This document shows positions 29,195-38,226 of a DNA stretch of 64,000 nt, piece by piece. The stretch lies in assembly GCF_002224675.1 (NCBI RefSeq), contig NZ_NMPZ01000001.1:248001-312000 (forward strand), written 5' to 3'. The first letter of the stretch is position 1; the number at the start of each line of letters is the position of its first letter. Below the pieces are notes generated by a model. That model ran no database searches. It saw only the letters and a list, made by a program, of their open reading frames with translations, and had not been told where the DNA came from. Origin of the DNA: Segatella copri. Its GTDB lineage: Bacteria; Bacteroidota; Bacteroidia; Bacteroidales; Bacteroidaceae. The position numbers and the translations under genes are program-made.

Positions 29195-30348
29195 TTTGTT
29201 TTAATATAATGAGCCTTTTTCCCCATGGAACTATTGTACTTCAACGAAGTTAAAGCCGATTCATTAAAAGGAATAATATTACCTTCTTTTGTATGGATCG
29301 CTTTATAATTTAACCTTTCTCCATAATTAAACCCTTGTTTGTTGAGTTCATTGCGGATTATATTCATGTTATCAACAACTGGTCCAGTTCCAAAAAGTTC
29401 TGTAGAATCATGATAGTCTCCACCTATTGTTGTATGATGAAGTTCATGTAAGAAGGTCATGCCAAAACCAAGCGTATTGCCATCTACACCAACAGCACCT
29501 TTAACCATATTACTGATTTGCTCAAAACTGAGACCTATTTGAGTTCCAGATGTAACAGTACGTTTAGCATGATAGGATACTTCTATCTCGGTTTTGTTGT
29601 CAATCATTTTTATCAAGAAATTCCTTGCAGTTTTACTTCCTGCATCTATTTCTTTTCCTTTTTTGTTGGTAATCTTATTAACAATAGGTTTTCCTTCATC
29701 ATTTTTAGCATATTGCAACTTGTTATCCTTGTCCAAACTGAGTTGTAATCCCGTTTGAGAAGCCAAATCTTTTATTACAGACTGAGTTGTTGACAATTTA
29801 AGTTGTTCATCAGCCAAACGAACTTTTGTCATATCAATTTCCATACCTGTAGGATCTGTATATTTCAGCGGATTAGAAATAACATAACAAAACGTTGACA
29901 CATTGGAATATTTTTCCTCTTTGGGATCTATAGAAAGCCAAAGACTCAACCTCGGATCATAATACCTCGCTCCATAGTAATACAATCCTGTCTCCTCATC
30001 GAATTCCTTCGCATTGAAAAGATAAGGTGTATTCCAAATGTTGTTGCGCTCCTCAACGAACACTTCACCGAAAGGAACATACTCGATATGTTGCACCACC
30101 TCGCCATCAAGATTGGTGATGTAACTACTGCTACCCAAATGGTCTGGGTGGTAGTAGAACTGCATTTTCTCGTATGTATCGCCCTCTTGGAAATTGTTCT
30201 TCATTGCTCTTGCCATTACACGTGCTTGCGCAGCCTCCAAGCTGCCGTCATTGCAGCAGAAGCCCTTGCCGTCCACATAGTCGTTGTTGTCCTCGCCATT
30301 GTACGGCACTGCAAAGGTTGCCTCCTTTTTTTCTATTTTATCTGTCAT
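29191..30348 (-). CDS. Orphan Rhs tip with HExxH metallopeptidase toxin domain
   Basis: From MTDKIEKKE (30348), 385 residues: residues 10-190 are Rhs core (NDYVDGKGFCCNDG, PDHLGSSSYITNLDGEV, YYYGARYYDPRLSLWLSIDP, NPLKYTDPTGMEID); then a C-terminal domain of about 195 residues with HELHH at 301-305, a zinc-peptidase motif like the M91/NleD-type effector domain. The N-terminal cage-forming Rhs repeats are absent. It is probably expressed from R copy 5 and paired with the overlapping 28691 gene. Peptidase activity is inferred. Confidence 0.82.
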   Translation of the reverse strand: MTDKIEKKEATFAVPYNGEDNNDYVDGKGFCCNDGSLEAAQARVMARAMKNNFQEGDTYEKMQFYYHPDHLGSSSYITNLDGEVVQHIEYVPFGEVFVEERNNIWNTPYLFNAKEFDEETGLYYYGARYYDPRLSLWLSIDPKEEKYSNVSTFCYVISNPLKYTDPTGMEIDMTKVRLADEQLKLSTTQSVIKDLASQTGLQLSLDKDNKLQYAKNDEGKPIVNKITNKKGKEIDAGSKTARNFLIKMIDNKTEIEVSYHAKRTVTSGTQIGLSFEQISNMVKGAVGVDGNTLGFGMTFLHELHHTTIGGDYHDSTELFGTGPVVDNMNIIRNELNKQGFNYGERLNYKAIHTKEGNIIPFNESALTSLKYNSSMGKKAHYIKTK

Positions 30349-30510
30349 ATTTATATTCATTTTTCCAAAATCACAAATTGTAACTTTGAACATTACCATA
30401 TTTAACAGCATTCAAAGGTAGTGCTTTTACCTTTAAACCACTATTGCACAACCCCTTTCTTTGAAAAGAACGTAAAATTAATAGTTTTATTGCTATGATT
30501 GTAGGTTTAT
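30325..30510 (-). repeat. R repeat, copy 5
   Basis: -7 box at 30413-30420; the leader palindrome has one change (TTGTAACT). Supplies MTDKIEKKE to the metallopeptidase tip. Confidence 0.85.
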
Positions 30511-31054
30511 TAACATAAAGTTCTAAAGCAGCCAAAGGAGAACAAGAGCAAGGAAGCCGTGGAGACCAACAAGGACATCGAGCAGTTGTTGCTTTCCATC
30601 CAAAAGGCTTTCGATGTGCTTGGGGAAAAGAGAGCGGACTTACCTATTCCTACCATTCGGGACGACACTCGTCCGCCAGCCTCATTACGCTGGATGCAGG
30701 TGTGCTGATAAGCTTGAAGAATATACGGCAGTTTGGGGAAATAGAGCCAGCTTGGATTCCATAGCTGGAACTTATAACGGAGTGTTACCACCTAATGTTG
30801 AAACAACACTCACGCTAAATGCTGATGGTACCTATTTGTTGATACAGTCATACAATGAAAAGTAGAACAAACAGGAAAGGTTAAAAGGTTCTTTCCAAGT
30901 GCTTGACGGCAACATATTGATGCTTGTGCATCCTGCGAGTGGGGACAATATATTCTATAAGGTGATGGAGGACAACAGTATTATTTTTATAGACTCGTTT
31001 GGCAACGAACCTAAAAAAGAAAATCGGGATAACTATGCCCTAATAAAGAAATGA
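30511..31054 (+). pseudogene. Tyrosine recombinase + NlpE-like remnants, copy 3
   Basis: Most complete NlpE-like piece: SLDSIAGTYNGVLPPNVETT, TLNADGTYLLIQSYNEK, stop, then FQVLDGNILMLVHPASGDN and a C-terminal ALIKK before a stop at about 31054. The recombinase part precedes it. Hairpin 31060-31102 (AAATAAACTGTGTT/AACACAGCTTATTT) follows. Confidence 0.65.
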
Positions 31055-31059
31055 AATGT

Positions 31060-31102
31060 AAATAAACTGTGTTTACCCATTGTAGTAGAACACAGCTTAT
31101 TT
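31060..31102 (+). terminator. Hairpin after NlpE-like remnant, copy 3
   Basis: Arms of 14 bases with one mismatch, same family as 22083-22130. Confidence 0.55.
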
Positions 31103-31175
31103 TACACTCGAACCAAAGATGGACTTTTACAAATTATTGTTTACAAAGACATATTGAATAGTAAACACACTAAGA

Positions 31176-31865
31176 TTATTGTTGCTTTTTGTAGTATTCA
31201 CCTCTCCATTTTATACCATTTGGTGTAACTTGTATATACTCTCCTAATAAATAATATTGATTGAAAAGTTTATCTGTTACATCAGGTAGATTTATAATAA
31301 TACTTTTCTCAGTATTCAAATCCACTTTATACGGATACTCGTAGTATAAGACACCAAAGTATTGGCCTGCGGGATTACTTTCGGTATAATACATTGGTTG
31401 GAATGTAAATCTGAAACTTTTTGGAGAATTAATTCTATTACGATTCAATACTATAGCACATGTCCCTTTTTCAGTAATCCCAGAATACGAAATAGTTCCA
31501 CAATAAACATTAAACTTTATAGGCATAGTTGTATTCGGAACTTTGAAAAGTATTTCAGCAAGAGTTTTATTACCAGAAACTTCTTCGATAATTAAAATGT
31601 TTTTAAAAGCACTTTGCATCGGTCCTTCTATTGAATTTATCTCAAAAAAAGTATCGCTGACTTTAGTTATTTGACAAATAGCCAAAGGAAAGCTCTGTTC
31701 CCCCTCTATAGAAGAGGAGGAATAGAACTTTAGTGTGTCATTTTTAATTTCTATCAATTTTGAACTGGTTTCATTATGATAGATACCATTTTCAAGTTTT
31801 TTAGATGTTTCACCAAAACTAACCAATCCTATAACTGACAAAAAAATACAAAATATAAATCTCAT
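31176..31865 (-). CDS. Secreted immunity candidate
   Basis: 229 residues with a signal peptide (to about residue 19, VSFGET). No known domain; beta-rich. Its start codon overlaps the TGA stop of a preceding toxin tail (ATGA), so translation was coupled to a toxin now mostly deleted. Confidence 0.7.
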   Translation of the reverse strand: MRFIFCIFLSVIGLVSFGETSKKLENGIYHNETSSKLIEIKNDTLKFYSSSSIEGEQSFPLAICQITKVSDTFFEINSIEGPMQSAFKNILIIEEVSGNKTLAEILFKVPNTTMPIKFNVYCGTISYSGITEKGTCAIVLNRNRINSPKSFRFTFQPMYYTESNPAGQYFGVLYYEYPYKVDLNTEKSIIINLPDVTDKLFNQYYLLGEYIQVTPNGIKWRGEYYKKQQ

Positions 31866-31945
31866 TTATTTTTCAATTTTTGTTGACCCTTCAAAAAATC
31901 AGAATAATCTTTAATCATTGGATAGCCATATCCACCATTCGGATC
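31862..31945 (-). pseudogene. C-terminal tail of a lost Rhs toxin
   Basis: Frame PIKDPNGGYGYPMIKDYSDF then LKGQQKLKNK and a stop overlapping the next gene. It is joined out of frame to an ORF6N gene after ...NVHYV. Confidence 0.6.
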
Positions 31946-32273
31946 TTTTATGGGCCTACATAATGAACATTTGAACGAACTGTTGAGTGCTTCAAACTAT
32001 TGAACCGGTCACAATTTGTGACCAGTTCAGCCATTTCCTCCTTAGTTAGTTGAAAACGGAAACGTTCAGGAAATCTCTCCATATTACGTTTTACAGCTTG
32101 ATTTAACACCCTGTTTTCCACTCCATAAAGTTCAGCCAAGTCTCTGTCTATCATAATTTGATTTCCACGAATAGACATTATTCGACTTTCTACAGGAGTG
32201 GTAACTACGACTTCATCATTTTGTAACTGGTCACAATTTGCGACCAGTTCTCCTTTATCTTGATGTTCTATAT

Positions 32274-33598
32274 CACTACTGTCCAATAAAAAAGGGCAAT
32301 TCGATCTTTGAAACAGTTGAATTATAGTCTTTTATGCAGTATTTTGCAATGAAACGGACTTGATTTTGTAACTTTGCAGCCAAAAAGAATTGGCTACTAT
32401 GTTTCAAGACAAATATGTTTTCGCTCAACTTACTGCATTTCAGAATAGAACTCAGTTCAACAACTACGTACGCAAGTATGATGGCAACCGATACGTGAAA
32501 CACTTCACTTGCTGGAACCAGCTTCTTGCAATGATGTTTGGGCAACTGAGCAATCGTGAGAGTTTACGTGACTTGATAGTTGCATTGGAAGCTCATCGAG
32601 CTAAGCAATATCATCTGGGGCTTGGACGTAATACTATCGTAAAAGCAACTCTTGCTTATGCCAATCAGACTCGTGATTACAGGATTTTCGAAGACTTTGC
32701 ATTCTATATGATGAAGGAAGCTTGCAAAAAGCGAGAAACCAACATTTTGAATATACCAGGAAAGAAGTATGCTTTTGATTCGACAACTATTCCGTTGTGT
32801 CTTGCAACTTTTCCATGGGCAAAGTTCAGAAGTAAGAAAGGAGGAGTCAAAGCACATGTCTTATATGACGTAGAAGCACAAGTTCCAGCTTTCTATACTG
32901 TGACCACAGCATCAAAGCATGATTCTACAGCAATATCTTCAATTACGTATGAACCAAATAGTTACTACATTTTCGATAGGGCTTATGATACTTTCAAGGA
33001 ACTTTATAAGATTCATCTTACAGGTTCCTACTATGTAGTCAGAGCCAAAACGAACTTGAAGTACAAAATGGTAAAATGGAAGCGAAGAATGCCAAAGAAT
33101 GTACTAACTGATGCAGAAGTAAAACTAACAGGATATCTTTCCGAAAAGAAGTATCCTGAATCATTCAGATTCATTCGATACTACGATGAAGAAGATGATC
33201 GTGAGTTTACTTTTCTGACGAATGCAAAGCATCTTTCTGCGTTGGATGTCGCGAATCTATATAAAAAAAGATGGTTGGTTGAACTATTTTTCAAATGGCT
33301 AAAGCAGCATCTTAAGATAAAGAGATTCTAGGGCACAACGAAGAATGCTGTACGCATACAGATTAGTGTTGCCATTATCACTTACTGTCTCGTGGCTATT
33401 GTGCACCATGATATGCAATTGAAACGCTCGACATATGAAGTTTTGCAGATTCTAAGCATTTCATTGACGGACAAAACCCGTCTAAGAGATCTATTTGATA
33501 AGACTATTTTCAACGATGTCAAAGAACTCGATTATCCTCTTTTTAAGGGACTATTTGATTAATTAATTAACGTGTCCAATTTTTATTGGACACTAATG
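32274..33598 (+). mobile_element. IS4-type insertion sequence, 1325 bp
   Basis: Ends: left CACTACTGTCCAATAAAAA (32274-), right, read inverse, CATTAGTGTCCAATAAAAA (to 33598), two mismatches. The 9-bp target duplication GTTCTATAT is at 32265-32273 and 33599-33607. Just inside the right end is the hairpin TGTCCAAT/ATTGGACA. It carries one transposase gene broken by a stop. Confidence 0.88.
32390..33562 (+). pseudogene. IS4-family transposase with premature amber stop
   Basis: The first 313 residues include FDSTTIPL and IFDRAYDTF (DDE aspartates) and the YREK signature YKKRWLVELFFKWLK. A TAG at 33329-33331 interrupts ...HLKIKRF-GTTKNAVRIQ; the frame then continues to 33562. Related proteins, as I recall them, have W here, so TGG to TAG is likely. 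The essential triad precedes the stop, but loss of about 76 residues probably inactivates it. Confidence 0.82.
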
Positions 33599-33659
33599 GT
33601 TCTATATTATCTGCCATATTTCTATCTTTATTTTTAAGGTCACAATTTGTGACCTTAAA

Positions 33660-33790
33660 CGTGTTGTTACTTATTATTGCATTCAAAGGTAGTGCTTTTA
33701 GCCTTTAAGCCACTATTGCACAACCTTTTTTTTTGAAAAGAACGTAAAATTAATAGTTTTATTGCTATGATTGTAGTTTTATTAACATAA
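33660..33790 (-). repeat. R repeat, copy 6 (variant leader)
   Basis: -7 box 33684-33691. The leader differs: palindrome GGTCACAAATTGTGACC (in - orientation) and start MADNIE instead of MTDKIEKKE. Drives the split ORF6N gene. Confidence 0.8.
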
Positions 33791-34066
33791 AGCTCTAAAG
33801 CAGCCAAAGGAGAGCAAGAGCAAGGAAGCCGTGGAGACCAACAAGGACATCGAGCAGTTGTTGCTTTCCATCCAAAAGGAAGAGATGTGCTTGTGGAAAA
33901 GAGAACGGACTTACCTATTCCTACCATTTGTGACGACACTCGTTCGCCAGCCTCATTACGCTGGAGGCAGGTGTGCTGATGGAGACCATCTGCAAGATGC
34001 TCGGTCACAAGGATGTGAAGATGACGCAGCGGTATGCGAGAGTAACCCAAAAGAAAGCGCATCCTT
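33791..34066 (+). pseudogene. Tyrosine recombinase C-terminal fragment, copy 4, with tyrosine region
   Basis: HSFASLITLEAGVLM, then ICKMLGHKDVKMTQRYARVT with the nucleophile tyrosine. The HxxRH box has a TGA (HL-stop-RH). This copy shows what the other fragments lost. Confidence 0.75.
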
Positions 34067-34070
34067 CGTT

Positions 34071-34373
34071 TCACTTGTCACAACGTTGTTTTCTTTCATT
34101 TGCACGTCTCCTCAAAATAGTACTAAAAAAATAAAACAATATAATCAATAAAATTATTACATGGATAGATGTAAATAATACCAGATAGAACCACCACGTA
34201 AACGCTGCTCCACCAGCCCCTTTATAGATCATTAAGTAGTACAAAGGAAATGAATAACCAACAAACACAATGGCATTTATTGAACATTTTTTGTGACTAA
34301 TAAAAATCCATTCTATTAGTAGCAATATTATGCATATTAAAGAAATAGCATATAGGATTATATTATCATTCAT
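34071..34373 (-). CDS. Small membrane protein, immunity candidate
   Basis: 100 residues, about three hydrophobic helices, basic C-terminus. It lies 13 bases after the gene at 34387 on the same strand. Function unknown. Confidence 0.6.
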   Translation of the reverse strand: MNDNIILYAISLICIILLLIEWIFISHKKCSINAIVFVGYSFPLYYLMIYKGAGGAAFTWWFYLVLFTSIHVIILLIILFYFFSTILRRRANERKQRCDK

Positions 34374-34386
34374 ATTTTAAATTATT

Positions 34387-34740
34387 TTATAAATCGTTTT
34401 GTATAGCTTTTAAATACAAGTACTCACATATATAAACAAGCAATCCTAAGCCTATATATAAGAATCTCTCATAAGGCATAGATGAAACGCCCCACCAATT
34501 ATATACAAAAAACAACAGAAATGCGATGCTTAATGTACCAAACAAGATTCTATTAAACTTATTACTACCATAGACCATAAATGTAAAGATATAACCTACA
34601 ATATATAACATATCATTATAAATATACAATAAGCTTAGTGCTATATCAGTTTTACCTCTAAAAAACACATGGAATATATGTGATATAATAATGTATGCAA
34701 CCAATCCTATTATTATAGAATATATTTTTTGTTGTTTCAT
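34387..34740 (-). CDS. Small four-TM protein, immunity candidate
   Basis: 117 residues, about four membrane helices. It starts 12 bases after the stop of a broken toxin gene (34753), the typical position of an immunity gene; membrane immunity proteins are known against pore-forming or membrane-targeting toxins. Confidence 0.62.
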   Translation of the reverse strand: MKQQKIYSIIIGLVAYIIISHIFHVFFRGKTDIALSLLYIYNDMLYIVGYIFTFMVYGSNKFNRILFGTLSIAFLLFFVYNWWGVSSMPYERFLYIGLGLLVYICEYLYLKAIQNDL

Positions 34741-34752
34741 AACTTATTCCTC

Positions 34753-35146
34753 TTATTTTTTCTTTTTGATAGTGTATGCCCGCATATTTTTAGGAGAATA
34801 ACTTGTTTTACCCACCCTCATTTCGTATTGTCCATTAGGCATACGAGTAGGAGTTAACCTATATCGTTTTTTTTGCCCAATTCACAGCACGAACTATCAT
34901 AGCGTTATCATAACCATTGCTGTAGTCTGGTGATGGAAATATGATATTCATCAAACTTCCATCTCCAAATTTCTTTCCAATGTCTATTGTTTCTCCTGCT
35001 GCTATTTCTGAATTTTTACTTCTTTCAAATACATTTCTATATTCATTCAATGCAAATGGAATTTGCCCTATGGCATCTGTCCAATATGGGACTCCTTCGA
35101 TCTCAACCATAAAATAACCATCGCCAGGTTTGCCATTTGCTTTCCG
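34753..35146 (-). pseudogene. Toxin-tip fragment with A-tract frameshift
   Basis: The frame RKANGKPGDGYFMVEIEGVP, YWTDAIGQIPFALNEYRNVF, ... VNWAKK reaches a run of eight A at about 34868, after which it stops; with one A fewer it continues RYRLTPTRMPNGQYEMRVGK and SYSPKNMRAYTIKKKK to the stop at 34753. So it is a single-base frameshift in a C-terminal toxin domain of unknown type; no start codon upstream. Confidence 0.65.
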
Positions 35147-35171
35147 CTATATAGAAGTTCACAATATTATC

Positions 35172-35702
35172 TTATTCCTTTGTGAAACAATGTATTGATT
35201 TTTCAGATAAGTCCACTATAAACATCTTATAATCTTTATTGTTGCCATTGAGAGGATTAATAACATGATTTTTAGGATTATCTGCAAATGCGTTGGTCGT
35301 ATTTATTTCATATTTTGTAGTTCTATATGCATACAGATTTGCGAATACAAAAAGATGCATATTTTCTTTATAGCATAAGTATTGTCTAAAATAACAATCT
35401 ATTGTATTGTTTTTATTAGAATAATGATTTTTATCTTTGTTATCAAGATATTTCGCAACAAGAGTTTCTACATTATATATGCAATCTTTTGTCATTTGCA
35501 TATATTTCTGTTTGTTCGTTAGAACTTTTTTCCCATTTGCAAATTGAGCATTAGACGATAAAACATGTATTTTGGAATCATTACTGCAATCTTTCGCCCA
35601 TTTCTTCTCAATTATTGTTGAGTTTGTATTTTGCTCTTTTCTTTCACCTTTACAGGCATACAAACAGAACAAAATTATTACTATGAAATACTTTTGCCAC
35701 AT
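35172..35702 (-). CDS. Lipoprotein, immunity candidate
   Basis: From MWQKYFIVIILFCLYAC (35702), 176 residues with the lipobox cysteine near residue 17. No recognised domain. Confidence 0.65.
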   Translation of the reverse strand: MWQKYFIVIILFCLYACKGERKEQNTNSTIIEKKWAKDCSNDSKIHVLSSNAQFANGKKVLTNKQKYMQMTKDCIYNVETLVAKYLDNKDKNHYSNKNNTIDCYFRQYLCYKENMHLFVFANLYAYRTTKYEINTTNAFADNPKNHVINPLNGNNKDYKMFIVDLSEKSIHCFTKE

Positions 35703-35748
35703 ATAGTAAAATTTTTGATTGAACATTCAACTTTTCTTTTCAAGGATT

Positions 35749-35844
35749 CTAAGAACTTGACTGGCTCGCTTGTGCTTGAGCTCGCAAAATTGCCCCTTTT
35801 ATGGTTTGGACAGCTTTATCTACTGTTATATTGTTTTCTTCCAT
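35749..35844 (-). pseudogene. N-terminal stub of a DUF1016/YhcG-type nuclease
   Basis: 31 residues: MEENNITVDKAVQTIKGAIL then RAQAQAS, the typical start of YhcG-like PDDEXK nuclease proteins, then a stop. It is placed just downstream of R copy 7, again a foreign N-terminus beside the R promoter. Confidence 0.6.
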
Positions 35845-35867
35845 TATACTCTGTTTTGATATTATTT

Positions 35868-35985
35868 AAAAAGGTAGTGCTTTTAGCCTTTAAGCCACTA
35901 TTGCACAACCCCTTTTTTTGAAAAGAACGTAAAATCAATAGTATTATTGCGGTGATTGTGTATTTTTAATCGCTTAACTCGTTGC
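35868..35985 (-). repeat. R repeat, copy 7
   Basis: -7 box degraded to TACCTTTT (35868-35875). + side joins a short serine recombinase end (CGCTTAACTCGTTGCACCGT). Confidence 0.78.
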
Positions 35986-36035
35986 ACCGTACTTACTGTT
36001 AAACTTGGGTTAACTTTACAGTTTTTTTTAGGAGC

Positions 36036-36068
36036 TTGGCTTTTTTTACAAAAAAAATCGTAAATTTG
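36036..36068 (+). promoter_or_regulatory. Bacteroidales promoter for the 36116 gene
   Basis: -33 TTGG at 36036-36039, 21-base spacer, -7 TAAATTTG at 36061-36068; start codon 48 bases on. Confidence 0.75.
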
Positions 36069-36115
36069 CAGCGAGAAATAAAAACTTGAAGAATAAACAA
36101 CATAAAAATGAACTT

Positions 36116-37264
36116 ATGAAGAAAATCTCGTTGATAGTGATGAGCTGCATAATAGCTTGCGGACTGCTCGCCAACCACAGCATCGTGAAGGGCGGAGAAA
36201 TGTCACCTAAGGTAGAGGACACGGTATCGATTGCCAAGAAAATCACTGATAGTCAATGGCTATCGAACAACTCCGACACGTTGGAAGTGGACACAGCTGG
36301 CGAAGACTCGGTGGTGAATGTGGTGGCCTACTTCTGCAAGGGCGACACCTGCGAATACTGGATCTATGAGAATGAGTGGAAGGTGGACGGCAAGGACACG
36401 GTGAAGACGCTCGGCGTATCCACCCAGGTGCGCCTCGTGGTAAACGATTCCACCAGCAAGGGCTATAAGATGAGCTACACCTTCCTGGACGTAAAGGCCG
36501 ATTCGGTGGGCGACAACTTCCGGGACAAGATGATGGCCATGGTAGCGGAGCGCACCGCCAAGAGCGTGATAGGCACCACCGTCAACTTTGAGACCGATGA
36601 ATATGGTAGCATCACCAAGATTACCAATCTCTCGCAAATCAAGAAGCAGGCAAAGGCTCTCTTCAAGGCGAGCATGAAGGACATCGCCTCCATGCCCATC
36701 ATGCAGGCAATGAAGAAGGCGATAGGTCTTGACTTCATGAAGATATGCAACCAGGCTAACACCGACGAGGTGGTGGAGGGCTACCTGGAGGAGCTGAAAC
36801 TGCTCTTCGCCTGCCACGGAAGCCAATATGCCGTGGGCGAGCATCACGAGCACGAGGATGCCACCAAGGATAGCTACGCCAACGACACTTATATCAATGC
36901 CAGCCTAGAGAAGAATGGCAACTACACAATCACCTGCGAGGTGGTCAGCGTGATACCAAAGGAGACCGTGAAGGAGGTGATGGGCGGACTGATGGGTGCC
37001 ATCACGGAAGGACTGAAGGGCAAGAAGACCGAGGACGGCAAGGATCATGATGGCGACATCAAGGACTTGGACGACGCGTTTAAGAAGGAGATAGAAAAAG
37101 CAGTTGACCAAGATGCCCAGACCTCGGAGTATCTCAGTGTAACCTGCTTCGAGGATGGCTGGCCTAGCAGCGTGTTGAAGCAAAATAAATCTGTGATAGC
37201 TGGCCGTGGCAAGCTGAAGCAGAAACTCATCGAGGCTTGCCGATTCGCACAGCGCGAGAAATGA
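36116..37264 (+). CDS. Secreted protein of unknown function
   Basis: 382 residues from MKKISLIVMSCIIACGLLA (signal peptide). The mature part has no motif I recognise; it contains repeated charged HEHED and DGDIKDLDD-like stretches. Its codon and GC use match the chromosomal genes rather than the AT-rich array around it, and it is one of few +strand genes here, so it is probably chromosomal DNA carried into or surviving in the mosaic. Confidence 0.75.
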   Translation: MKKISLIVMSCIIACGLLANHSIVKGGEMSPKVEDTVSIAKKITDSQWLSNNSDTLEVDTAGEDSVVNVVAYFCKGDTCEYWIYENEWKVDGKDTVKTLGVSTQVRLVVNDSTSKGYKMSYTFLDVKADSVGDNFRDKMMAMVAERTAKSVIGTTVNFETDEYGSITKITNLSQIKKQAKALFKASMKDIASMPIMQAMKKAIGLDFMKICNQANTDEVVEGYLEELKLLFACHGSQYAVGEHHEHEDATKDSYANDTYINASLEKNGNYTITCEVVSVIPKETVKEVMGGLMGAITEGLKGKKTEDGKDHDGDIKDLDDAFKKEIEKAVDQDAQTSEYLSVTCFEDGWPSSVLKQNKSVIAGRGKLKQKLIEACRFAQREK

Positions 37265-37290
37265 TGAACTATTTCGACCTGTACAGATTG

Positions 37291-37452
37291 AATACAAGGT
37301 GATGGATGCCAACTTTATTGTATTAACAGACTCTGTTGGTAATGAGCCAGAGGGTGAGACTGCAAAATTTTATGTGTTGAAAAAAGTAAAAAATATGCGA
37401 CTTATAAAAAACGTTGATAGTAATTTTGCTACTCACGTTTTTTATAAGTCGT
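37291..37452 (+). pseudogene. NlpE-like 3' remnant, copy 4, with hairpin
   Basis: YKVMDANFIVLTDSVGNEPE matches the end of the NlpE-like piece at about 30955-31054. It runs into a hairpin (37397-37414 with 37435-37452, 17 of 18 pairs plus one wobble). Confidence 0.6.
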
Positions 37453-37470
37453 GACACATTACTTGATTAT

Positions 37471-37806
37471 TTATTCAAAAATTCTAAACAAACCATACAT
37501 TATAGACCCAAAACCAACAACATATCCTTTAAGATAATCAATATAGGCTATTGTAAAACTCGGTGGGAAATTACGCCTGTCTTTGTATGTGATATTTAGG
37601 AATGTAATACCATAGGATATTGCACAAATACTATCATATCTTTTAAATAAGATGGTTGTTATTCCTAAGCATATCATCAAAATAGAAAAAATCAAGTAAG
37701 TGCCATTTTTTATGGTACTTACCGACTTTTTGTGCTTAATAACAGAAATCATTATTGCAATTCCTGTTATAGACGCTAATATTCCCCAAAACCAAATATC
37801 GTTCAT
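37471..37806 (-). CDS. Small membrane protein, immunity candidate
   Basis: 111 residues from MNDIWFWG, about four hydrophobic segments. It starts 5 bases after the short ORF at 37812. Function unknown. Confidence 0.6.
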   Translation of the reverse strand: MNDIWFWGILASITGIAIMISVIKHKKSVSTIKNGTYLIFSILMICLGITTILFKRYDSICAISYGITFLNITYKDRRNFPPSFTIAYIDYLKGYVVGFGSIMYGLFRIFE

Positions 37807-37811
37807 AATTA

Positions 37812-37952
37812 TTACTTTTTGCAAATAGTACTATCGTTTTTGACTTCTTCTTGTTTCTTTTCAATTATCATATCTATAATCCTTTCGGCTCCAGATAATT
37901 TTAAATTAGTTTCTTGCTTTAGGATTTCTGTTCCAAGTTCAATACTTAACAT
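37812..37952 (-). CDS. Short ORF, probable toxin C-terminal remnant
   Basis: 46 residues (MLSIELGTEILKQETNLKLS, GAERIIDMIIEKKQEE), soluble and helical. The frame also extends upstream to a stop (YDYAKDCI). Adjacent to the 37471 gene in toxin-immunity order. Confidence 0.4.
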   Translation of the reverse strand: MLSIELGTEILKQETNLKLSGAERIIDMIIEKKQEEVKNDSTICKK

Positions 37953-37983
37953 TATGCAATCTTTTGCATAATCATATTATTTT

Positions 37984-38220
37984 TCACTTATGACGAAGCT
38001 TTATATACAAGCCCAAAATTATTATCGTATTTATGGCAAACCAAATAAAATTTATAGTAACACCAGTATCGAATATCTGGTAAACCATATTTATGATAGC
38101 ATCATTATCTATAGTTTCTACCTCGTATTTTATACTAACATACGCATTTACCACAAAGATAGCATAAACAAAAACCATTAGAAATGATATAATCAAGTAA
38201 ATTATTAACAGTTTCTTCAT
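37984..38220 (-). CDS. Two-TM small protein, immunity candidate
   Basis: 78 residues from MKKLLIIYLII with two membrane helices. Starts 6 bases after the stop of a toxin tail at 38227. Confidence 0.58.
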   Translation of the reverse strand: MKKLLIIYLIISFLMVFVYAIFVVNAYVSIKYEVETIDNDAIINMVYQIFDTGVTINFIWFAINTIIILGLYIKLRHK

Positions 38221-38226
38221 AAACAA

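Larger units (their letters stand above)
31948..33617 (-). pseudogene. ORF6N gene split by an IS element
   Basis: The gene begins MADNIE at 33617. An IS (32274-33598) is inserted after codon 6; removing the IS and one 9-bp target copy restores MADNIEHQDKGELVANCDQL in frame. The ORF6N domain (RGNQIMIDRDLAELYGVE) follows, then the frame ends early at HYVGP by fusion to toxin debris. LVANCDQL and LVTNCDRF are encoded by palindromes of the GGTCACAATTTGTGACC type. Confidence 0.78.

Noticed and set aside
30614..30865. 83-residue + strand ORF reading GTYNGVLPPN...
   Set aside because: Only a piece of the NlpE-like remnant behind recombinase debris; annotated as pseudogene rather than CDS.
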